Shown: in pieces, positions 1 through 10,052 of the stretch
Layout: every line of letters begins with the position of its first letter
Position numbering within the stretch: the first letter of the stretch is position 1
Assembly: GCF_029867415.1 (NCBI RefSeq)
Contig: NC_081183.1
Location: forward strand, 37,840,655-37,904,654
Origin: Vicia villosa
Taxonomy: Eukaryota; Streptophyta; Magnoliopsida; Fabales; Fabaceae
Direction: 5' to 3'
Length of the DNA: 64,000 bases
Position numbers and translations under genes: made by a program
The notes under the pieces: generated by a model
The model's database searches: none
Seen by the model: only the letters and a program-made list of their open reading frames with translations
Told to the model about the DNA's origin: nothing

Positions 1-1904
1 TTCAATACTGAATATATATCTTCTGCTCTTGAATGATTTTGATCCGCAACACGAAACTCATGCACTAGTCCATTCAACTCTACCCAGCTACACCCTGGTA
101 TTTTCTTTAGTCCTCTATCTCTAAGAAAACTCCGCATTTTAGCAACTTTCTCCCATTTTCCTGCTGCAGCATATATATTCGATAGCAGCACGTAGTTTCC
201 AGCATTTTTCGGTTCCATATTTATGAGTTTCTCAGCAGCAAGTTCGGCGAAATCGCTTTCTGAATCGTGCATCTTACATGCACTTAGCAAGGGTCCGTAA
301 ACCTTTGCATCTGAATTTAATCGACTGTTTTCTATTATTTCGCTTGCTTCATCGATTTTTCCAGCGCGTCCTAACAAATCCACCATACAAGCGTTATGTT
401 CCTTACTAGGTTGGTGACCGTAAATTTCCACCATCTCCTTGAAAATCTCCTTGCCCTTTTCCACAAGGCCTGAATTAACACAAGCCGTGAGAATCCCGAG
501 AAACGATACTTGATCTGGTTTAACATTTGATAGCTTCATTTGGTCGTATAACTGAAAACATTGAAACCACTCTCCATGGTTGGAATATGCAGTGATCATA
601 GAGTTCCATGCAATTATATCTTTATGGCTGTTTTTCTCTTCATCAAAAAGCTTTCTAGCCATCTCTATGCAACCACATTTGGCATAGCTACTAAGAAGCG
701 ACGTCTTAAGCGATTTGAGCGAATCCAGATTGGTTTTCAACGAGTAACCATGTAAGTATCTTACATAATGCAATGCCCCTATCTTTGCAAAAGCAGGCAA
801 AATGTTGATTACTATTACAAAGTCAACTTTAGTACCACATAACTTCATTTCTACGAACAGAGAAAGCGCCTCGAAACACCGACCATGCATTGCATACCCT
901 TTGATCATCGCACTCCACGAAACCACAGTCTTGTCCACTATCAATCCGAAAATCTTCTGCGCCGAATTTATGTTGTCACACATTGAATACATGTCAATAA
1001 GAGAATTATGAACAGAAACCTGATAATCTGAACCATTTCTCATCACTTGAGCATGCATTTGCTTCCCCCACTCGTTAAACTTTAGCTTCGTGATCGAAGA
1101 AATCGCGGGGATCGCTGTGAACAAGTCGGGTCTAACCCCCGATCTAACCATACAATACAAAAGTTCTAACGATTCCTTAGAGTAACCTTTCCCAGAATAC
1201 GCCGAAATCATAATGTTCCAAACTACAACATCCTTCTCAGGCATTTTCTCAAACACCATTCTTGCATCTTCTAAATCACCCAACTTAACATACATCGACA
1301 ACACCGCAGTATTCACTGTTAAATCCTTACACAAATCACTCACAACAACCAAAGAATGAAGAACTTTCCCCATCTTCAACGAGTTCAATTCAATACTAAC
1401 CCTTAACAAGTTAATCACAGTAACTGAATTGGGTTGCACATTCTCTTTTCTCATCCTACAAAAAAATTGAAAACTTTCCACAAATTTCCCACTTTCATAA
1501 GCCTCATAAATCAAACCATTCCAACATTTCAAAACAGAAAAACAAGAATCCTCATCTGGGCACATTGATTTCTCAACCATTTCTTTATACAAAAAAAGAG
1601 TCTTTTCATATTCACCAAACCTAAACAAGCTTCTAAGGTAAGCATTGTAGAGAAGTGAATCTGGGTTTTCGGTGTAGTGGAAGAGTTTGTGAGAGAAATG
1701 AAGGAGTCCGAAGTTGGAATAAGAATCGATGAGTTTGGAGGAAAGGGAAGAGTTTTGGTGGAGACCGTGGAGGAAGAATCTGGCATGGATTTGTTGAAGG
1801 TGTTGTGGTTTGGTGCAGAGGTTTAGTATAGAAGAGGTTGTGGTGAAGAATCTTGTTTGAAAAGGTTTGATGTTGGGGATTTTGGTGATGTTAAAGTAGA
1901 ACAT
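1..1904 (-). CDS. PLS-class pentatricopeptide-repeat protein, E-type C-terminus (3' end outside window)
   Basis: Reading the minus strand from the ATG at 1904-1902 gives one uninterrupted frame of about 634 codons that leaves the window without a stop. PPR proteins of this class are organellar, sequence-specific RNA-binding proteins; E-type members usually act in C-to-U RNA editing. The N-terminus (MFYFNITKIPNIKPFQTRFF) is rich in Phe, Thr, Arg and Lys and poor in acids, as in mitochondrial or plastid presequences. PPR hallmarks follow in order: QIHARFFLHGL, MPEKDVVVWNIMISAYSG, VSVHNSLIDMYSMC, TVVSWSAMIKGYAMHG, SSYAKCGCIEMARKLF, DIIAWNSMITAYSNHGEW, EHNACMVDLLGRAGKIDEA. The E motif (VYGPLLSACKMH, NYVLLSNIYAAAGKW, PGCSWVELNG) is next, then HEFRVADQNHSRAEDIY. 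Whether a DYW domain follows is not visible. Around residue 126 the frame passes directly from SVLKC to WNGLIYEAYESGK, so the 55-60 residues normally between these motifs seem to be missing. Family assignment is firm; orthology and target are unknown. Confidence 0.93.
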   Translation of the reverse strand, partial: MFYFNITKIPNIKPFQTRFFTTTSSILNLCTKPQHLQQIHARFFLHGLHQNSSLSSKLIDSYSNFGLLHFSHKLFHYTENPDSLLYNAYLRSLFRFGEYEKTLFLYKEMVEKSMCPDEDSCFSVLKCWNGLIYEAYESGKFVESFQFFCRMRKENVQPNSVTVINLLRVSIELNSLKMGKVLHSLVVVSDLCKDLTVNTAVLSMYVKLGDLEDARMVFEKMPEKDVVVWNIMISAYSGKGYSKESLELLYCMVRSGVRPDLFTAIPAISSITKLKFNEWGKQMHAQVMRNGSDYQVSVHNSLIDMYSMCDNINSAQKIFGLIVDKTVVSWSAMIKGYAMHGRCFEALSLFVEMKLCGTKVDFVIVINILPAFAKIGALHYVRYLHGYSLKTNLDSLKSLKTSLLSSYAKCGCIEMARKLFDEEKNSHKDIIAWNSMITAYSNHGEWFQCFQLYDQMKLSNVKPDQVSFLGILTACVNSGLVEKGKEIFKEMVEIYGHQPSKEHNACMVDLLGRAGKIDEASEIIENSRLNSDAKVYGPLLSACKMHDSESDFAELAAEKLINMEPKNAGNYVLLSNIYAAAGKWEKVAKMRSFLRDRGLKKIPGCSWVELNGLVHEFRVADQNHSRAEDIYSVL

Positions 1905-2196
1905 GTCTACAATCTAACCAACATACAACAAACATGTTATGTTGATCACAACTCACTCATAGCAAACAAAGAGAATTCAAATATAATCTAAAAAGCAAGG
2001 TTGGGTGAGAATATATATCATGCCAAATTTTGAATTATTTGACACCATAATATATTTTATTAAAAAAATTTCTTAATCAATTTTATTTAAACTTATATTA
2101 AAATAAATAATTTTTTTATATCAAAAGCTCGATAAGATAACGCAGACTTTAACTTTGAGTTGTTAGGGTTTGGGGATGGAAATCCTCTATTAGGGT
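1905..2196 (-). promoter_or_regulatory. Upstream region of the PPR gene with TATA-like run
   Basis: Strongly AT-rich DNA directly upstream of the minus-strand PPR start. A TATA-like run (atatatat, about 2011-2018) lies roughly 110 bases upstream of the ATG, a plausible core-promoter distance. No other element can be supported. Confidence 0.35.
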
Positions 2197-3177
2197 TTGT
2201 GGTTGAAAAATATGGAATCTTGCAAAATAAACAAGATCTTTTGGAGTGATGTTCTAAAAAAGTTAAAGGTTGTGATCAAAATTTCAAGAAAGGTTCGAAC
2301 ATGCATTTGGTGTATGAGGATGCGGTTGCAATGGAGAAAAATGATCAAGAAGTTTTTGCATTTAAAAAGTCCTATAAGGATTTAATGAAGGGAAATTCTA
2401 ATGGAGACGAGCAGAATATTGGTAAGATGATTGTTATTTTGACTGATGAAGAAATAGAGAATCACTCAAGGTATGATGAGGAAAAGTGTCTACTTGTAGA
2501 AGAAAGAAATATGGATCAATATGATTGTCCAACTTTCATTCACACTTTCGGGCAAAGAAGAGAAAAAAATTATCAAACCATGGAAATCGAGAGTTATTGT
2601 TAAACTTCTTAGTAGGAAGATTGGATACAAGACCTTAGAAACTCATTTGAAACATATGTGGTGAGGAATGACATTATCAATAATATAGATCGGAGTAAAG
2701 ATTATTTTTTTGTAACTTTTTCCGATAAATATGATCAATATCAAGTTTTAGTGGCTGACCTTTGACTAATATATGATCACTATCTCACTATTAGAGAACA
2801 GAGCCCTAATTTTCATCCGGATAGTGATCAAATTGAAAAGGTGGCCGTTTGGGTGAGATTTTCAAGGTTGCCAATTGAATATTATGATGTAAGAGTTCTT
2901 ACATTCAATGGTAGCAGAATTAGTAGAACAATGAAGGTGGACAAGAACATTCTTCTTCAAGAATCAAGCAAGACCGTGTGTGGAGGTTGATTTATCAAAA
3001 GGGCTAATTATTATGTTCACAATTAGAGATAGAGTCTATAAAGTGGAATACAAAGGGTTACATTTGTTATGTCTCAACTTTGGGAACTTTTGTCAATATA
3101 TAAATGGATTTGGGAAGAAACTAACTCAGGTAGCTAAGGATGGGGATGGTGTCCAAGATGTTGAGAATCAAGTGTGA
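2197..3177 (+). pseudogene. LINE (non-LTR retrotransposon) ORF1 relic, DUF4283 plus zinc-knuckle region
   Basis: The plus strand, read across at least three frames, reproduces the layout of plant L1-type ORF1 proteins. PWKSRVIVKLLSRKIGYKTL (about 2577-2640) and KVAVWVRFSRLPIEYYDVR (about 2838-2894) match the DUF4283 core, in which the family has forms such as VIVKLLGR-IGY and VAVWVRLPGLPIEYYD. The segment VEVDLSKGLIIMF...YKVEYKGLHLLCLNFG (2980-3100) is the stretch just before the CCHC knuckle. There the second Cys and the His are degraded (CLNFGNFCQY). Stops and frameshifts at about 2603, 2660, 2765 and 2980 break the frame. This protein normally binds LINE RNA for target-primed reverse transcription; this copy cannot make it. 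No ORF2 follows. Confidence 0.75.
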
Positions 3178-3350
3178 GTTGTGTTGAGAAACAAGTGTAA
3201 GTTTTAAGTCCCATATTGCTTATAAAAATGATGGTTGAGCATTTTATAAGTGAAAGGAATTATACACCTATCACCTTAAGGTTTTTTGGTAAATATGTGG
3301 TGCCTCTTTCACTTATTTGTCGCTTTTAACCTAATGTGAATGATCCCTGT
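3161..3350 (+). repeat. Dispersed repeat, direct copy 1
   Basis: It begins with two tandem versions of a 20-odd-base unit (tgttgagaatcaagtgtgag, then tgttgagaaacaagtgtaag). The segment from about 3216 recurs as a direct repeat at about 4846. Shared blocks include tgatggttgagcattttata and cctatcaccttaaggtttt. It could be the end of an old LTR or TRIM; I see no diagnostic terminus. Confidence 0.5.
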
Positions 3351-3649
3351 GATGACCCAACATAAAAGGGAGAAAAGTGTGAGCTATTGGATCGAGCTCT
3401 AGTATGGTCGAACGGTAGCTTCTTGATTCGACAAATTGATAGGTTCATAGCATGCAGTCGAAGTCTATTCCCATGCTATAGTCGAAGTATACTATGATTG
3501 TTAGCATGCTGAATTGGGGCGGTTTGTTATGCCCAATTTTTTAAGTTAGCTTGTTCTCTAGGTTAGCTTATGTAATGGGCCTGTATGAAAAATCCCATTA
3601 GTTTAGTGTGTTAGTTTTTTTATAAATAACATGTTAGATCCATGGTTTT

Positions 3650-4790
3650 ATGGTTAGCCTAAATTTTGCTAAAACATGGTTCTTATTTGATGTTGAGTAA
3701 GATGTTGTAACATCTTGACCAACTGTCATGACATGTTCTGTTGTCATGAGTTTTGACAGATGTTCTGCCAGGTGTTGTGACATGCTATACCAGAACATCA
3801 TGACAATGCAGACTGGTTTTTAATCTTTGAATATTTGATTGAAAAATATGAGATTCTGGAAGATTCTGGTTTTCATACAGGAGCATGCAATCAAGGAGTT
3901 TTTAGGGACAATGTAGATTTGGTTTAGTTTCATAAAAAAAATGATCTTTGAGACTTTTTTTAGGAAACTTGGATTGGATTTGTTCCTTTTTTGTATAAAG
4001 ATCTTGTAGCTGATTGAAGAAAAGGAGATTGGATTTGTTTCAGAAATCCAAGTCCATACTATAAGAGTCTATAAAAGGAGACTTGCTAAACCTAGTATAG
4101 CAAGCATTCACAAAAGGGAACTCGTGGGTGCAAATAAGGGTTTAGGTTTTGGGAGTCTTTTCAGTGTTTTTGTTTGTATGTCACTCATGTATCTTTTGAT
4201 GCATTGAGTTTGACTGATTGTTACTTGATTGTATATCAAGTTATTGTTCTCACTCTTGAAACTTTTAAGCACTTATGTGATTGTGGGAAGTGAGAGGGGG
4301 TTCTCATAACTAGGGGGTTCATGGTTAGAAATTGCATAGAAGTAATGATTAGGTGATAAGTTGTAAATTTGGAGTGTTTAGGCTTTAAATTAATACTATT
4401 ATAATGGATCTACTTCCTGGCTTGGTAGCCCCCAAAGTAGGTGATGTTGCACCGATCTATGTTAACAATTGATTGTGTTGTTCGTCTTTTTGCAATTTAT
4501 TTTTCTTCACAATCTGTTTTTTGTCAGCAGGTGATGTTATAACATCTGCCCTGATATTGTGTATGTTGAGACATCTGTCTTGACATTTGTGTTGCAAGTG
4601 CCAGAATTTCATTACATACTAGTCTCTCATCATTGCAAAATGTGAATCCTAATTAGGGTGAGAGGCATTGTTTGTTATTATGTAACACTGGTAATCTTGC
4701 TTTAAAGAGAAATTAAAGAATAACAATTTATACCCAAATCATTGTGTTCTTCTTGCTTCCCTTTTTTCCACCCTTGTGGGTTTCTTGTCG
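3650..4790 (+). mobile_element. Probable Ty1-copia-type LTR debris
   Basis: The region holds short repeated motifs of the form gttgtgacatg and catgacatgttctgttgtc in its first third. Next comes a transcribed-looking part with gtataaagatcttgtag and tataaaaggag (about 4073, TATA-like), then a stretch ending in ggcttggtagcccccaaag (about 4421). This ordering is typical of legume SIRE/Maximus LTRs. No TG...CA termini, PBS or target duplication could be fixed, so boundaries are approximate and the call rests on overall resemblance. Confidence 0.35.
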
Positions 4791-4845
4791 ATAAAGAAAC
4801 TGATTATACTTTGTTATTCTGGAATCATTTTTTGCAACAAAATAT

Positions 4846-5010
4846 TGCTTAAAAAATGATGGTTGAGCATTTTATAAGTGAGAGGAACTATATACCTATC
4901 ACCTTAAGGTTTTTTTGGGTAAATATGTGGTGTCTCTCTCACTTGTGTATCGCTCTTTAACTAATGTGGATGCTCCTCGTGATGACCTATCATAAGAGGT
5001 AGGAAAGAAT
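4846..5010 (+). repeat. Dispersed repeat, direct copy 2
   Basis: Second copy of the repeat seen at about 3216-3350, in the same orientation and about 1.63 kb downstream. The two copies bracket the copia-LTR-like DNA between them. They differ at many positions, so the duplication is old or they are independent insertions of one family. Confidence 0.5.
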
Positions 5011-5039
5011 ATGGAGTCCAATTGCATTCAAGGTGGTAG

Positions 5040-5577
5040 TTATTTGACGATGACAACTTATCTAGAGGGGGTGAATAGATTCCCAAGTTTAAAACTGTTT
5101 TAGAAACGTGCAAAAATTATGGCAAGCAAAAGTGAGATCGTAGATCAAACAAAGTTGTCTAATCCGAACCGATTATTAAAAACTCGGATATGCGTAAGAA
5201 ACCAAATAGAATGCGAAGACAATGATAAAACACAATACAATATTTTGTCAATAAATTGTTTTATTATGATCACGATGATAACCTATTTCCAATTAAATCA
5301 ATCAATACCTAAAACACAAATATCCAAATTATCAAACACTTGGTGTGCATTTTGATATTTGAAATTTTCCTTTTGACTATGTTGATATGAAAACTTAATT
5401 ACAATTCTAAGAATTGTAATCTAATCACCAAAGCAATTTCAAGTTTGACACAAAGGATTTTTCTATATGTATCATTGCACAGTCAATGAATTTAACAATT
5501 TGCGATTAAACGTAAAATGGAGAAGTAGAGAGATAGAGAGAGGGCACATGAATTTGTTTAGGCAGTTCACCAATCAC
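5040..5577 (-). mobile_element. Relic of a minus-strand copia LTR end
   Basis: Contains ctagagggggtgaatagatt (5060-5079) near its left side and gggcacatgaatttgttta (about 5542) near its right. These are recurrent landmarks of the 3' part of SIRE-type LTRs when read on the opposite strand. No complete terminus or open frame is present. The CACTA-like terminus at 5578 would interrupt it. Confidence 0.3.
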
Positions 5578-6058
5578 CACTACTACGGAAAACCTAATTA
5601 ACAACGATTGGGAAAGATATATAACAACGCGGGCCCAGGCGTTGTTATGTAGAGTATCATTGAATATGCCGCACTTGCAATCATGGTCCAATGACTGTCG
5701 TAGTAAATAGGAAAGTGAGCGCTCTTTAAAAACGATTATTCCTAATAACCGTTGTGATATTATATATGAATAAATGTCAATCGTATCATACCAGAACCAA
5801 CACTACACCATTTTCAAATTGTTATCAAAACTTGTATTATAAGTATAGAATAAATTTGAACAGCTCGAGGTATGCAATATTTCCAACTTACAAAGAGAAT
5901 AGAAGGCATATAGAATTAAAGAAACAATAATGAGCATCTTTGGTTTCTAAACTTCCAAGAGAAGAAGATGAAGAATCAGAAGGAACAATATAAAAGCGGA
6001 AGAACCAAAACACAAAAACAACTTCATTCAAAGGAATCAACATGTGTTATCCTGCTTA

Positions 6059-6279
6059 AGCTACCAACAATACTGAGAATCCAAATGTTGTTGTAGAGGA
6101 TGCTGTGGTGCAAAACCAGCTTGGGCCTCAAGATGCTGCTGTGGATGGTGTTGTGGTGCAAAACCAACATCAGATTCAAGATATTACTGAAGAGGGTGTT
6201 GTGTTTAGATTAATGAGAGCTCTCAGGGTGAGGAGAAGAAGAAGAAAAAGACATTCCAAAATTTATGCTTTTGCCTAGA
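6059..6279 (+). pseudogene. Short coding-like fragment with an internal two-fold repeat
   Basis: Between a TAA at 6056 and a TAG at 6277 the plus frame reads TNNTENPNVVVEDAVVQNQ, then a near repeat DAAVDGVVVQNQHQIQD, and ends in a run of arginines and lysines (RALRVRRRRRKRHSK). There is no ATG at the start. I do not recognise the protein. The DNA repeat (gtggtgcaaaaccagc and gtggtgcaaaaccaac) may be all that makes it look coding. Confidence 0.2.
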
Positions 6280-7410
6280 CTCGAGCATAGGCCATCTTGA
6301 TGGCAAGCAATAATAACTTTCCACTAAACCACTTCACAGTTGATGTTCGTTGTTTCATTCAATTATATTATCAATATTATTATTATTAATATTATTATTA
6401 TTATTATTATTAATAACTCATTTATTATTAATTAAGAATAAAATAAACAAAATCATTCATTTATTTTCTTCAATTATTAAAATTACAAAATTCATATAAA
6501 CAACAAATCAAACATTGACACAACATAATTTTCTAAGGAAGAATGAAGAAAACTACAATTAATAATAAAAAATAAAAACATTCACATCTATTTTTTCCAA
6601 AATTAAGATTACAAAATTCATTCCAATTATGATGTCCATTCTAATTCCAGATAAATGTTTTAGTCATTCCATGAAGAATAATTTGTTTATACATCAGTTA
6701 ACAAAGGCTTTTCATATTCGTTCTCTCATAAAACTTTCTCTGAGCCAGCATTGCAATCCATCATAGCATCTTAATCCATCTTAGTTTGATTATAAAGTCC
6801 ACAGTCTGATATAACTTTCTTTTGATTGGGGAAGGTTTCTAAGATCCAAATAAATAAATAAATAAGTAACAAATGGACATGGAAAATAGATCTAGAAAAT
6901 AAAAAAATAAAGGAAAACCCATATCTGTGAAACAATAAAATGAAGGGAGCTAAATCTGAATCATCTGTGGTGGCGGTGGTGACAAGTTTGTGGAGATTGA
7001 ATGGGGATTTTGCATAGTTGAAATCTTGCTAAGTTTGATCATTTAACTCCATCACAAGAAGCTTGTCATCGTCGCTGTTACTCGTCATTTCTCCGACTCT
7101 TATCTAATGCGACGATGAAAATGAACGGAATGGAAGAGAGATGTGGCATAGTGTTCTTTATGATTTTAATCTAAGTTATTGTCTCTGTTTTTTTCTTTTT
7201 CTTTTTAAGAAGGAAGAACTAATGTTTAAAGGAGAATAATAATAGTAGTAATAGTAATAGTAATAATAATAATATTGATAATATAACTGAATGAAACAAC
7301 AAACATTAATTGTGAAGTGGTTAGTGGAAAGTTATTATTGCTTGCAGCCAAGATGGCTTGGGTTTGAGTCTAGGCCAAAGCATAAATTTTGGAATGTTTT
7401 TTCAGAATTT
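6250..7410. repeat. Large inverted repeat (arms about 150 bp) with tRNA-like boxes
   Basis: The reverse complement of about 6250-6420 matches about 7235-7405. Both hold gaatgaaacaac, gtggaaagttattattgctt and gcataaattttggaatg in the same order, flanked on the inner side by TTA/TAA-rich runs. The arms enclose about 0.8 kb of AT-rich non-coding DNA. In the right arm tggttagtgg (7318-7327) and ggtttgagtct (7361-7371) resemble pol III A and B boxes, so the arms may derive from a tRNA-derived SINE. A fold-back element is the alternative. Confidence 0.6.
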
Positions 7411-7690
7411 AATGAACTTCAAGATTTCGGAATGTTTTTTCAGAATTTAATGAACTTCAAGATGAATGTGTGCCAACTCACGTGCCACATGTATGACCAA
7501 GTGCCACGTCAGATGCCACCCAAGCAAAATTTGACGCCGTATCAAAAAAATGGACGAAAAGGACTAACTCGGACCTTTTTGAACAATTAAAGGACCACTT
7601 TGGAACTTTTTAAAGATAAAGGACCCGAATGAACCCCGAGGTTAAGTTAAGGGACCAAAAAGGGTATTTAGCCTTAATTTTTTCGATTAT
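7390..7690. repeat. 40-bp tandem duplication followed by a transposon-end-like repeat
   Basis: ggaatgttttttcagaattt and the bases after it occur twice (about 7390 and 7430, period 40). The following stretch (gtgccacgtcagatgccacc at about 7501; gggaccaaaaagggtattta at about 7652) resembles the terminal part of a non-autonomous, Mutator-like repeat common in legumes. The partner terminus was not found. Confidence 0.3.
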
Positions 7691-8577
7691 GATGATGATG
7701 AGGCCGACTATGATTGGTCTAATTTTATCTCAGCGAGAGGATTTAGATATGATTATGGTTTTTGATTATGTAATAAAAGTTTATGTAATGAAGTTTTAAT
7801 CTTTCTATTTAACTGTCTTAAGGTTATTAACTTAAACTATCATCTTAAATTATAAATTAGAGTAACTAACAAATAGATAATTGTAATTGAAAATTCAACA
7901 GCTTGCGATGAAATTACTCGTAAGAAACCGTCTTTTAGTTGCATTCCTATCAAGTTCACTGCATCTTCAACTATTACATTTCATAAAAAAGTAAATAATA
8001 AACATAAAGCAGATAATAATCAGTGTAAAATTTTCAAATTTCAAACACTACTTCAACTATTACATTTCATAACAAAGTAAATATTAAACATGAAAGAGAT
8101 AAGAAAACACAACAACTTCAAATTTCCATAAAATCTCTCTGACTTCAGTTTGTTCTTCAAGTTCTTGTTCTTATTTTTTGAATCTTCATACATAACCTTC
8201 AAATAGCCCATAACTTCCAACTCTAATTTCATATTACTCTCATCTTCATTTCCTAAGTTTTCTCTCATGTCTTCATCCTATATGAACAAGTTACATGTTT
8301 CATCCCTCCTCCAAAATGGACATCTCTAAAAAAGCCTTCATTTATTATGTCCCTTCTTGCATTGGTACCAAACTATACAACTATCAGAACCACATAAATT
8401 TCCAGATCTAGATTTTACCGTGGAAAAGACATGGTAAAACTTTTGGATGAGTTTGTCTTCAAATGTAACATTTTGAAATGAAACTGAACAATAACAATGA
8501 GTATGGATGTTCTTGTCTTCTTTCCGACGATGTCGACGACGTTGGTGTTAAGGTTTATTTCTTTTTTCAGTGGAAAA
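7691..8577. other. No gene recognised, AT-rich
   Basis: The stretch contains a short duplicated motif (caactattacatttcataa at about 7968 and 8052). It is otherwise AT-rich non-coding DNA inside the candidate CACTA-type element. Confidence 0.5.
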
Positions 8578-8651
8578 ATGGATACTTAGTATTTAACGTA
8601 TATAAAGAAGCTCTAGTGTGTAACAACAACTTTATAAAGGAGCCGTAGTGA

Positions 8652-9360
8652 TATACCTATTATTTTTTAATTAAATATAAATAAAATTGAATAGGCGCGC
8701 ATTAACGTAAAATGGATTAACTATTTGAGGAACCTGAGGATTAAACCCAGGAAAGTTGGGTTATATCACCACGGTTAGGTAATTAACCGTAATTATAATC
8801 TTAATATTTTTAATAAGAAAATAAAAAACAATTGTTAACGCATGGGTTTAGAACTGTCACCACAGTTTTGGAGCGAACCTTGTAAGAAACCATCGTTCTT
8901 CAAAGCTTTTACTCAGTCGAATCCAAATTTCAAATTATTGTCACCCGATATTTCTAATCGATTCATCATCTCACGCTACTCCTTTATAAGAACCTCATGT
9001 TCTTCAAAGATTTCACTCAATCAAATATTAATTGCAAAAATCTTGTCAAAACCCCCAAATTAACACCATGATCTTGAAGGATAAACCCTCATAGTTTTTT
9101 CAGTGAAACCCCTAAATATTCTCATCCCAATTTATCCGGTACACAAACCTAAATTAGACGTTATCAAACCGAATCTAGATGGAACCCAAACAAAAAAATG
9201 ATCATGTGTAGTTTGTTTGTTTGTATGCATGGATTTTGGAGTTGAAGTTGAAGAGAAATCTTTGTATGTGTTAATAGCTCCATTAATTTGAAAAGATGCG
9301 TGTATGAGGTATTTATATGTGTGCAGGTTGAAGGAAAAAGGAAACAAGAGGTTTAGAAAA
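8652..9360. other. No gene recognised
   Basis: Holds only short, isolated open frames, including a 73-codon one at 8842. None shows a recognisable motif or gene structure. Confidence 0.5.
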
Positions 9361-10052
9361 AGTTATGCAAAATTTCAAGTTTTTAACAGCATGTGTCGAC
9401 ACATACAAGTTATGTATCTACTCATGTTGATGCATGTGTGGACCTATATCAGGTCATGTGTTGACACATGAGAAACAGAAGCTACTGGCTTTAAAAATGG
9501 GTTTCACATGCCAACACGTAAGTCGTATGCGTCAACTCATAGAGGCATAATTCCTTCTATGTGTCAACCTGAAGGCACCCATGTGTCGACACATTCAAAC
9601 AGAGGCTACAACCTTTAATAATGTAGTACATGTGTCGGCTCATAGCTCGTTTATATCGATACATAGACTGGTAGATCAGAAAAATTCTTAATTTTGATGC
9701 ATGAAAACCTGTTTTTAATGTTTAAATCCTTTTCTAAACTTTTCTAAATACATTCTAAGTTACCAAATGCAAAGGTGCACATAAAAAGTCGGAGATACCG
9801 TCCAATATATAGAAATGCTAAAGTTATCCTAGTTTTTACATCATGCAAAACATCTAACGGGAAAGTGCACTCACATACTCCCCCTTTTTTATGATGGAAA
9901 AACTTGCAACGATGCATTTCGTGTCTTCGCGAAGGCTCCCCCTGAATGTGTGGATCCAACTTCGTCTTGCACATGCTTCCCCCTATTTAACATCATCAAA
10001 AGAGACAAACAAGCCATGAGAAGTATCAGTTGACACACAAATATGAATATAT
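9361..10052 (-). mobile_element. Relic of a minus-strand copia element: LTR start and polypurine tract
   Basis: Read on the minus strand, a purine tract (aaaaaagggggagta, complement of about 9877-9891) is directly followed by TGTGAGTGCAC (from about 9876 downwards). This is the junction of internal region and 3' LTR in SIRE-type elements. Two further short purine tracts (complements of ctccccctg at about 9936 and cttccccct at about 9977) lie upstream. The putative LTR part (9390-9665) has repeated imperfect palindromes of the type atgtgtcgacacat. The far LTR boundary was not found. The right side is interrupted by the solo LTR at 10053. Confidence 0.5.

Larger units (their letters stand above)
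5578..8651. mobile_element. Candidate CACTA-type DNA transposon derivative
   Basis: The left end reads CACTACTACGGAAAACC and the right end reads ...ggagCCGTAGTG, so the outermost bases can pair as CACTA-type inverted ends, although the match is short and offset. Sub-terminal DNA is rich in short inverted motifs around aacaacg and cgttgtt (for example ataacaacg...cgttgttat at 5621-5648), as is common in this superfamily. The interior carries the large inverted repeat at 6250-7410 and no recognisable transposase. A 3-bp target duplication could not be confirmed. It may instead be several small elements side by side. Confidence 0.3.

Noticed and set aside
561..1011. Two small plus-strand frames in the PPR gene
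   Set aside because: They are antisense to a continuous PPR frame with clear motifs.
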